Assembly: GCA_009602725.1 (NCBI GenBank)
Contig: WELB01000002.1
Span: 439,928 to 454,123, forward strand
Direction of reading: 5' to 3'
Length of the DNA: 14,196 bases
Source of the DNA: Spirogloea muscicola
Taxonomy: Eukaryota > Streptophyta > Zygnematophyceae > Spirogloeales > Spirogloeaceae
Part shown: piece by piece, positions 1 to 9,700 of the stretch
How the letters are laid out: each line of letters begins with the position of its first letter
Position numbering within the stretch: position 1 is the stretch's first letter
The notes under the pieces: model-generated
What the model saw: only the letters and a program-made list of their open reading frames with translations
Database searches by the model: none
Told to the model about the DNA's origin: nothing
Translations under genes and position numbers: made by a program

Positions 1-108
1 GTTACTCTGATCTGCTGTTGCTCACACGTGGATACTGAGCAGCCATCTGCATCTCCCTCTGCACCATCTTGCACTTTGTAGTGTAGTCCTTTTTCAGCAC
101 CTCTTTCT
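1..108. other. 5' flank, no gene seen
   Basis: I see no coding feature here. A CACGTG core (G-box-like) lies at 26-31. From about 85 onward the sequence begins to resemble the left flank of the repeat element near 12052, so the true left edge of the dispersed repeat may lie in this stretch. Confidence 0.3.
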
Positions 109-425
109 TTGGCTTTGAACATTGTCCATTCTTTTTGGGTTGGCTTTGCCAGCCCCTCTTCTCAATGGGCGAGCACCTTCTATCCTCAATGGGCGAGCCC
201 TTTCTTTCTCTCCGACGTCTTCCCGCCCCCTAGAGGCCGCAGCGAGAGCACGGCCAGCCCTTGGAAAGACGTCGATTCTTTTCGGGCTGGCTTTTCACAG
301 CCCTTGCCCCCATTGGGAGTGCCACTTCCTACTCGAGTCACTGTGTGCTTTAGCGCTTTCTCTGGCCCCATCGGACTGTGTTCATTCTTGTTCTGGGCTG
401 GCCAGTAACACAGCCATCGCCCTCT
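109..425 (-). repeat. Dispersed hairpin-rich repeat, copy 1 (upstream of receptor gene)
   Basis: This stretch is related to the element at 12052-12612. Its left end (111-157) matches 12088-12134 in direct orientation. Segments 281-310, 341-368 and 393-422 match the reverse complement of 12510-12538, 12444-12472 and 12391-12420. It contains a near-perfect hairpin, GGGTTGGC-TTT-GCCAGCCC, at 137-155. The family recurs in the window, carries no recognisable transposase and is built from GGGCTGG/CCAGCCC hairpins, so I read it as a non-autonomous fold-back or MITE-like element. The strand is given relative to the larger arm match. Serine/proline-rich ORFs crossing it are by-products of the repeat. 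Confidence 0.6.
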
Positions 426-631
426 ACGTCTTTCTTCTATCTTCCTCTCACCCTTTTTCCTTCGCCTTGACTTGACTTTTCTCGGAAAACGCATACCACG
501 CTCGCCGCCACCCAACCCCTCGCCGCCGCCTGGGAGAAGCAATCGCGGCCCGCCGTGGCGAGCCTCCGGCAACGGCTCCGCCCAGCTGCCGGCTGCTGGC
601 GGCACGGCCTGCTTAGCCGCGATCGTCGAGC
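426..631 (+). promoter_or_regulatory. Putative transcription start and 5' leader of the receptor gene
   Basis: A pyrimidine-rich run at about 426-480 is followed by a GC-rich leader up to the ATG at 632. Pyrimidine patches near transcription starts are common in plants, but I see no convincing TATA box. The upstream repeat copy ends just before this run, so it may contribute promoter sequence. The placement is inference from composition and position. Confidence 0.3.
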
Positions 632-714
632 ATGGCAGCCATGGCAGCCGCCGCCACACTGTTTGTCGCCTTCGCTCTGCTGACTTGTGGCGACTTCACC
701 GCCGGGGACGTCAT
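632..714 (+). other. Exon 1: signal peptide
   Basis: Two in-frame ATGs (632 and 641) start a short alanine-rich segment with a hydrophobic core (TLFVAFALL), typical of a secretory signal peptide. I chose 632 as the first ATG of the frame. The exon ends in phase 2 at AT|gtgagc and joins exon 2 to give the residues DVISDKAW, a normal transition from signal peptide to LRRNT domain. Confidence 0.75.
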
Positions 715-3700
715 GTGAGCAGTCCTCCCTCTTACCATCTTGCCCTTTTACACTCTGCACGCACCTGGCTGGCTTTACAGCCGCTCTCTTGATAATAGCA
801 GCCGCAATCCTCACACCCCCACACCACCATGGCATTGCCAGGCCTAAGCCGTGAGCAGATTGCACCTGCGAGTCCTTTCTGTAACTGCCAAGTTTGCCAC
901 CAGCTTCTGCGGCGGTGTGCACCTCAGCGCCATGCCTGGGGTGTGAGGTCTCCATACAGCCCTGCCAGCTGACTGCTTTTGTCCTCCGTTGCGCAGAGTT
1001 TCTCCGTTGCGCAGAGTCGGCTTCACCACCGTGGGCCTCGCGTGAGCAGCCTCCCTCATACCCTCTTACCCTTTTACCCTCTGCACATGGCTGGCTTTTA
1101 CCGCTCTTGTATTATCAGCAGCCGCATCCTTCTTGCCTCCCGCACCACCACGGCATTGCCAGTCCTGAGCCGGGCGCAGATTGCGCCTGCAAGTCCTCTC
1201 TTATCCGCAACTTTTGCTGCCGGGCTTCTGTGGCGCCATGCATTTCATCGCCATGCCTGGGGTGTGTAGCCACCATACAGCCCTGCACGCTGACTGCCAT
1301 CTTTCCTCCGCTGCGCAGCTCCGACAAGGCCTGGCTGCTCGCCTTCAAGGCCGGTATAACCAGTGACCCGCTTGGCGCGCTTGCCAATTGGCGCCCAGCC
1401 GACCACACGCCGTGCGGCTGGTACGGCATTGTGTGCGAAGCCCCGGTACCTGGCGGCCACAGGCGAGAGCTTTGACCAATGCCCAGTAGATGCGCGAGCT
1501 GGCCTTGCGACGTGTCAAAGAATGGGCACAAGCTTGGCAGACCTTGCAGCAGCTGTTGAGGTCGTGGCCATGCAAGAGCCGCAGTCTTTGCGGCCTCTCC
1601 AGGACCAACGGCAATGGCTGCCTGTGTCTGCTTGGCGGAGGGCTTGTATACTAGCAGCGATGTTGCAAGCTCATTGGAAGGCTCTGCTTGGGGTCAAGAC
1701 TTCAGTAAGCTCAGCTTCCTCCACAGCTGGCCACTGGTGTCTACGTGCAGGCAAGTGATTGGCCTCAATGTTTCTTATGCGCGGCTGGACGGCACGCTGG
1801 CACCGGAGCTCGGCAACATTGACAGCCTGCACTACATAATTTTAAACGACAATCTGCTCACGGGCCCCATCCCAGCGGAGCTCGGCAGCCTCCCTAATCT
1901 TTGAGTCCTTTCCCTCGGAAACAACAGGTTAGCATGCTTAAGTTGCTCGATTCGCATCTCAGTCTATTGTCAGACAAAAGGAGAGTCTCCATCCTTTCTC
2001 GATCTCCATCTCACCTCTCCTTACGGCAGGCTGTCAGGTTCCATGCCAGAGGAGCTCGGGAACCTCTCTGCCGTCCTGGGTCTCTACTTCTACAACAACA
2101 CGTACTGAATGCACACCACCTTCGTATGCTGGAGACACCGCCTACTGTGCGCAATTGATATGAAAGCCACTTTGTTCTGCATGACCATCAATCGCCAAGC
2201 ATTTGAGGGGGCTCGACAAGCTTCTGAAGCCTCGGTTGAGCCTGGCCATGCTATGAAGTCAAGCTGCTACGAAGCTTCGTCAACTGTCGAGGTTCTTGCA
2301 GCCTGGTACAATGGCCTTAATGTTTGTGTCAACATTCTAGAAAGCGACCACTATGCCACCTGTCATGTGCAGATTGACAGGCCCCATACCTCTCAGTCTT
2401 GCTGGGCTTCCGCTCCTGGAGGATCTGTACTTGACACAAAACAGGTCCTATAGTACTCTTTTCTCTAGATGGAGATGAGGCTTTGGAAGAAGTGATGGTT
2501 ACATTGTCCTCTGCTCATGCTGCTTCCACTTCTTGAATTGGATTCTGACAAGGCAAAATGTGCAGCCTCACGGGACAAGTGCTGGGGGAATTCGGTGAAT
2601 CTCTGAGCCTACAAACCATGTACTTAGATTCCAATAGGTGGGTTGCCAGGATCATTGGTTGTCTGGAAGAGTTGGTGAGTGCATTGGCTGAGTGATGCTA
2701 TTCTTCTTCTCTGTCTCGTCTCCAATTCAGTGAAACACTGCCGACGCATTCAGTGCAGTGTCAATAACTGAAAACACAAGGCAGCTAAAGCAACCAGCTG
2801 GCTGGTTGCTCAAGACAAGTCTCTGCTCTTGATATCAGGCTCACAGGACATATTCCTCCTCAGCTTGGCCAGAATCAGGCCCTCCAGACTTTGTCCCTCG
2901 CAGACAATCAGTACGTATGATTGACGATGGAAGGCATATCGTGAGGTTGCCCTCAAAATTGGGGCCTCTTTACGTTCTCAGACATCTGTCTAGTGAAGAG
3001 CCAACAAAAATTAGATGTTACGTCTCTTCAGCAATTCAATGTGCTGCTGCACCTACTAACACTGCACTGTGTTGTTGTCAGCAATGAAGTGAAGGCATGC
3101 AGGGGTTAGCACATGCAACTTGCATCTTCCTGCTAGCTCTAACACTTTTCGACAAGTATTGGTGACTATATTCCCTGTCCAGGCTGTCGGGAAGCATACC
3201 ATCTGCTCTTGGAAATTGCTCGCAGCTCCTTTATCTCGACATCTCCACCAACAGGTATGCTCCAGAGCCTATAAGACTATTGGTCACTTTGGTTACTCTG
3301 CATGGCCTGGTGGCTTCGCAGCATCCATCTTGGTAGAGCAAGATGATTACAACATTGTAGCTTACCTTCTTTCCTCGTAGTCATGTCGTTGGCTTCCTTA
3401 AGAAGAGTTGCTCTTTGACATTGCTTGACGCTGGTCTAGGTTGGTTGGGCCCATGCTTGCGATGACTCAGATCAAGCTCCTCTATATCCAGAACAACAGC
3501 GGAATACTTGAATAATGTTTGCCACTGTACAATCAAATTGCCAGTCTCGTTGCCAGCTTGCTGCACTCTTCGCTTCCTGAGGCTGCATCTGTGACGCGTT
3601 TGCTTGTGTGGCATTGTGGATTCCCAGTTTGACAGGACCTATTCCGAAGGAGTTTGGTCAACTAGTCAATCTCACAATCTTCTATGCAAACAATAACAAG

Positions 3701-6700
3701 TATGCAACCTCTCTCTTGCAGAACATGCTGAATTTTCGGTTGCACTGTCTGATCTAGCACAGGCAAATTACGCTGTTATTGGCTTTGCCAAGACCTGAAG
3801 CCCCTGATGGTGCAGATGACGCAAGCGCTGTGCCTGTAAGAGTGTTGCTGTGCCATTTAAGTGATGATGTGATAGTTATGTCGTCTGTATGTTTACAGCC
3901 TGACAGGTACTATACCTGCTGAACTGGGAAGGACCTCCCTGATCGGTCTGAGCCTCTACAATAATTCGTATGTTTCTGATAGACCTCGGTAGATGCATTT
4001 ATCCTGATGAAGGATTTCGTCAGCTGAAGTTCCCTGTAGTAAATTTCATACACAGTGAGAGTATGCAGCATGCAGCCCGATTCAAAGCAGCTGGATCCAA
4101 CGTTGGGTAGCGAATGCCATCTGCTGATGACATGGTCCCCTCAGGTTGGAAGGCATACTTCCTCCTGAACTATGTGGCCCCGGTAATCAACTGAAAGGTC
4201 TCTTCCTCGTGTATAATGGGTGAGGTCACATGGGCTGGCTGTCATTTTGCTCACCCTTCTCATGCTGCTGCTGGCTGTTAAAAAGAAGAGGTTGATTTGC
4301 TTTACTATGTATCGTCATGACAGTCTGTGAATCCTTCAATGTGACTCCTGTTTTGCCAAGATTTTCGGGCCCACTTCCAGCAACAATAGGGGACTGCACA
4401 AATCTCACCTCATTGTTCTTGGGTTACAACAGGCGAGCCCACGTGCCCTTCCTTCCCTTTGTCTTCCAGGTTTTACCTCTAATTCTTCTTACTTCAAAAC
4501 TGAAGACTCTGGATGGTGCTTGTGAAAGGCTCTAATGAGAACCGGGTGAACTGTTGCAGCTTTTCTGGTCGGATTCCAAGCTCAATTGGCAACCTGCAAA
4601 GATTGCAGGTCTTCTTCGCCTCAAGTTGTAGGTCAGTCATATCGCCACCTTCCTCTGGACTGATCACTGACAGACACTGCTACATTGAAGGAGCTACATA
4701 GATTTTACTTCTCATGCCGCATCTGTTTTGCCGCAGTGCTTTGCTCCTGTTGCTGGAGTGCTGATAAGGACAATCATACTCAGGTCACGTCAAGCTGAGG
4801 GTGGCCTTGAATTGCTGCTGCAGTTTGTCAGGTCCCCTGCCACCTGAAGTGAGAAATTGTGTTGGTAGACTGATTGTCCTTTTTTTCAATGACGTCAACA
4901 GACTCACAGGAAGCATCCCTGCCACAATCGGGAACTGCACAATGCTGAAAAGCTTTGATGTATCCGACAACAAGTCAGCTCTCACATTGCTCTGAGCAGT
5001 ATATGATACTTTGTGGCGTGCTCATCATAGCATGTATCAAAAATCAAGGCAATCCATTTATGGACCAGGCGGCACGTATGATGCCAATGCCCTGCATTTG
5101 TCTTGCATTCAGATTGACGGGAGTCATACCTTCAAGCATTGGCAACCTTTGAATGTTGAGTACGTTAAATTTGGGGCACAACAAGTAAGTACAAGCAAGA
5201 CACTCGTAGCAGAATGTTGCCGTGCATAGCGCATTGAGGCATCATTGCAAGGAGTGTCCTTGAGACACAGTGAGCATGACACACATCAACTCAATGGCGA
5301 GTGTGTCTAATGGATGATGTGGTCGACGGTCACGAAGCCATGGAGAAGTGGACAGTTGTTGAAGCTCTTCGTTGCGACGCAGCCTTACTGGTCCCTTACC
5401 ATCGGAGCTGGGAAACTGCGCAAGTCTCAGCAATCTCAATGTCAATAACAACCAGTAGGTTCCGATTACCTTTTGCCCAAGTTTCAGGCATGTAGGTCTG
5501 CTCTGCTGTCCCTACGTGCAGGTCGTCTCGCGCAACAAGCTTCCACTTCATGAGGGAGCTGACTGCTGTTTGTGCACAAAAGAGCCTGAGTGCTGGCCAC
5601 ATTGGATTCGCTACTCTCAGAGAGTTGCAATTGGGTAGTTGATGCGACACTGCTGTGCAACTCATGGCAAGCCTTACAACATGTTGCAGATTAAGCGGGG
5701 GGTTCCCGGCTACACTGGCAAACCTGTCCCTTCTACAGGTCCTTGTCATTTCGAGCAATCGGTCAGTGACCACATACACACGTGGCAAGCTATTTACTGA
5801 TGGTCGTTTGCAACAACACAGAGAAGTCAAGGTCTAAGCCAACCAATCATGAACAACCTCTGATGTCATCTCTTCTTGCTGCCATCATGCAGTATATCTG
5901 GAAGCCTGCCCCCCGAGCTTGGGATGAGTGGAACTCTTACTGAGCTTATCCTCTCCAACAACAAGTACTTTCAATACTGCACTCCACTCCAAACGAGTGT
6001 GATGGTGTGGCTGGCCACAGCAGTTTGTCTAGCACTTCCATCAAGACTGCTCCCATGCATGTTGTGAACTGCTTGATGCATGTTGTCTGGAAGTAACTTG
6101 ATGTGACACATACATGAACAGGCTGACAGGCTCCCTGCCACCAGCAGTTGGGAATTGCCGGAGTCTGACGAACCTTGAGCTTGATAACAACACGTGCGCA
6201 GTCCTGCGCCTTTGCTCTTCTGCTTCACATATGCTGCACGTCAAGCACAACCGGAAATTATCATGCAGCTTGTGCCATCTCGAGAAGCTAACTCGTGTGA
6301 CTGTGCTTGAACAACAGCATTACTGGTACAATTCCGCCTGAACATGGCAATCTTACCAGCATGTACTCCTTCTTGGCAACCGACAACAGGTATGGCTAGC
6401 TCTATTGATTGACAGAATAGAAGAAGTATACAATCGAGACTTTGCAATCTAAGCCTAGATGTTACACTAGCATGTGAATCTCAAGCAGCTTTCCAAGGAG
6501 GCACAGGACCTTCGAGCAGATGTTTCAAGTGGCCATGCGTTTGCATGGTCTCTTGCGCAGCTTAACTGGTAGCCTTCCACCAGAACTCAGTCACTGCAAG
6601 TCACTTGGCCAACTCGACGTTCAGAGAAATAGGTATTGCTCATATAGCCAGAGAAACTGCTGTTGCAGCAGTCTTTGTTCTCAATCATCTCACGACCAGC

Positions 6701-9700
6701 AGTCAGAGTCCAACTTGTGTGGCATGTGACTTTCCCTCTCGTGTGCAATGTGATCTAAATTAGATAGACATTGTCATTCACTGTCTAAGCCTGCAGTATT
6801 GAAAGTGTGTCACAGAGAGTGGGGGCTCTGCTACAGTGTCGTACTGATCCCCCATGTGTTCAGGCTTTTGACAAAGAAAATGATGAGATAGATACGTTGC
6901 ATCTTAGTTTCTGATTATGCAGGAGTAGAAGTCTGTCACAAACAACAGGGGCTCTGCTGAGTTATCATATATATCACATCCTTCATGCTTGTAGGACCTG
7001 TAAGAATGCTGCTCACAGTCTCTCATACCTTTGCCCACAGACTCAGTGGCCCAATTCCTCCATCATATGGCAACTTGGCTAATCTGTCAAGCCTCTTCTT
7101 GTACTCCAACAAGTGGGTATTACTCCTTTGTTGTCGACTAACTTTTTATCATGATGAATCTTGAATCCGACAGTTTCCATGCTACCTTCCATGGAGTCAG
7201 GACACAAATCATCATAGTCAGCTGCCACGGCATTGTCTAATGGAGCCCTTCCTCCTGTACCAATTCCAGATTATCGGGCCGCATACCGAAGCAGCTAAGC
7301 AAGTGCAAAAAGCTCCGGTACCTGACCCTGAGCTACAACTTGTAAGGGGTTTCTTGCCGCCCATGTCAACTGCTTGGGTGACTTGCAAGAATCCAGTTTC
7401 TCAGGTCAAGGCATGTGTACATGGCTCTAGATTCCACTCTCGGTGTAGCCTTCCAAGATCTTGATTGTTCACCATATGTCCAGCACCAACCCTGATAGCT
7501 CATGAGGTGGCACTCTGCAATTTGAATATGGCAGGCTTGTTGGAGGGGTACCGCAAGAGCTTGAGCAGCTGCCTAATCTCCTCGTTTTCCAGGCAAGCAA
7601 CAACAGGTGATAGAAGCAAAATGTCAAAGAGTTCGGCAGCGAATTCCAGCATGTGACTGTAAATACTGTGATCGCTTATGATTGTCATCGCACCTGCAGT
7701 GTAAGGCCTGCTGGATTTAGAGTGCTGTTTCAGTCTGTGCTATTTATGAGGTCGACCTTGCAGTGTCAGATCACCTACTATCAAATGCTCGTTTGGTGTC
7801 AGCTTGGAGGGTGGAGTGCCACCAGAGCTTGCTAATTGCACGGCAATGGTCACCCTGGACCTGAGCTACAACAGGTGCTGCTAGGACTGCGTCTTCGATG
7901 GAGCCACTGCTTGCCTGACTTACCATGTCAGCAGATACATAAATTGCAGAAGTGTCACAGCTGGCATTGTCACTTAGCAGCTCACTCGCACTTACTGGCA
8001 GGTTAAGTGGCCACCTGCCGCCTCAGTTGGGGAGACTCGTGCAACTCAGCGGGCTCTACCTTACTGGCAACAGCCTCTCAGGACCGATCCCGACAACCTT
8101 CTCCAACCTGGGGAACTTACAAGCGCTGGAGATGGACAGTAACAACTTCTCTGGCCCATTTCCAGAGTGGCTTGGCAACCTAAGCCGTGCATTGAGTATT
8201 CACCTAGCTCACAACAACTTGACCGGAGGAGTACCTGCGAGCATTCAAAGTCTGCAAAACGTTCAGTTTCTTGAGATCTCCAACAACCGCCTAACCGGCA
8301 GTCTCCCTCCAGAAATTGGAGAATTAAGCGAGCTCATTACATTTTCGGCTGCAAGCAACTCATTCAGCGGGCCCATACCGGAGAGCATAGGCAACTTGCC
8401 GAGTCTCACCTATCTCGATCTTTCCAACAACAATCTCAATGGCAGAATCCCGTCGTCCTTTGCTAATTTGAGTCTTACTCTCTTCTTTAACATCTCAAAC
8501 AACAACCTCAGCGGGCCTATTCCTGGCGGTTCTATTGGTCAGTATGGCAGCAGCTCCTTCTCTGGCAATGCCGCCTTGTGTGGCGGCCCTTATGTGGCCT
8601 GCAAGACCGCTCCCCCACCTCGTTCTCTTCCTCCTTCCCAATCACATCCGGAGCACAAGTCGTCAACCTTATCAGGGGGGGCAATTGCCGGCATTGTTGT
8701 TGGGGCTGTTGTCCTCCTCCTGTTGCTGGGACTTCTCCTGCTGTGTTGCTCAGGTCGGAAGAAGGACAAAACTATGACAGACAAGGAGCGGAGCATTGAG
8801 AGCTTCTGCTCCGAGTTGTCCATCACTCAGGATAGACTCCAAGCTCCCTTCACCTACGAGGAGCTCATGGACGCAACTGAGGACTTCAACGACAACCACA
8901 TAATTGGATCGGGCGGCTTTGGGAAAGTCTATGGGTACATACATTGCCCTGCTTGCAAGCGGTGTGTTATTCTTGGTGCTTGTTGTCCCGCTCATTTATT
9001 CATCCTATGGTTCTTTTATATCCTATGGCAAACTTATTAGTACGATGCAAATTGCTGAGCAGTGCGCAGATGAAGGACGGGCAAAAGTATGCAGTGAAGA
9101 AGCTAGCGCCAGACAGCAAGCAAGGTCTGAGAGAGGTGCAAGCTGAGGTGGAGATATTGAGTCGCATTCATCACCGCAATCTGGTCCCGCTACGGGGCTG
9201 GTACATCCCTAAGGACAGCGACATGGACCTGCTGCTCATATATCCATTCTTGCCTGGCGGGAATCTTGAACAACTGGTGCACGGGGGAAATGGCGTGCCT
9301 CCCAAGCCAGAAGGGTTTGATCACTGGGCTGCACGTAAGAGGGTCATGTTGGGTGCAGCAGTTGGGCTCAAGTACCTGCATCACGAGTGCGAACGTCAGG
9401 TGCTGCATAGGGACGTCAAGCCAAGCAACACCTTGTTGGATGAACATGGTCAAGGGTACGTGGCGGATTTTGGGCTTGCACGGACCTTTCAGGCACATGA
9501 CACGCACGTGTCAACCATGGCTGCAGGTAATTCCCGAAACCCTCCATTGTCCATTAAGCTGTATCGTAGGCTTCTCTGGCATCGTGGAAGGAGGATGTGT
9601 TGACAATGCTGGTAGAGGCATCCGACTACCTGGCAACAATTATGGGTCATCTTTCCTGCAACTCATGTCGTGTCACGAGGATGCAAATGGGCAGGCACAG

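Larger units (their letters stand above)
2030..4631 (+). other. Exons 4-13: one LRR each
   Basis: Ten exons (2030-2101, 2373-2444, 2566-2637, 2839-2910, 3183-3254, 3628-3699, 3899-3967, 4145-4219, 4361-4432, 4560-4631) each encode one 23-25 residue LRR of the plant type LxGxIPxxLGxxxxLxxLxLxxN. Eight are exactly 72 nt. Exon 10 is 69 and exon 11 is 75, each differing by one codon. All begin with the third base of the codon before the LxG motif and end two bases after the terminal Asn codon. The array is therefore fully in frame whichever exons are joined. Introns are 121-373 nt with normal GT-AG ends, except intron 12. Confidence 0.85.
5383..7874 (+). other. Exons 16-25: one LRR each
   Basis: Ten exons of exactly 72 nt (5383-5454, 5690-5761, 5893-5964, 6122-6193, 6318-6389, 6561-6632, 7041-7112, 7270-7341, 7535-7606, 7803-7874), all phase 2-2, each encode one LRR, for example LTGPLPSELGNC, LSGGFPATLANLS, LTGSLPPAVGNC and LSGPIPPSYGNL. 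Introns are 124-408 nt with GT-AG ends. No stop codon or frameshift lies in this block. The xxGNC form (Cys in the repeat) recurs and is common in plant LRR-RLKs. Confidence 0.85.

Noticed and set aside
186-659. Minus-strand 157-codon ORF and plus-strand ORFs at 109-475
   Set aside because: They lie in the dispersed repeat and the GC-rich leader, overlap one another on both strands, and have low-complexity Ser/Pro/Arg/Gly composition.
1363-1758. 131-codon plus-strand ORF crossing exon 2, intron 2 and exon 3
   Set aside because: It is in a different frame from the LRRNT and LRR coding and has no recognisable motif. The LRR reading explains the region better.
2919-2990. Possible third ghost LRR exon in intron 7 (starts TTGACG...GAAGGCATA)
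   Set aside because: Only the first few codons resemble an LRR. The remainder has a stop and lacks the LxxLxLxxN end, so the match may be chance.
1902-5152. TGA reassigned as sense codon or selenocysteine
   Set aside because: No selenocysteine insertion element or Cys-like context is visible, the column normally holds polar residues, and the gene itself ends in TGA. Two sites cannot support a code change. CpG decay or exon skipping is simpler.
8904-9146. Hydrophobic ORFs through the kinase intron 26 (8935-9062)
   Set aside because: The intron has clean GT-AG ends and removing it restores KVYGAQMKDGQKYAVKKL. Reading through destroys the kinase fold.
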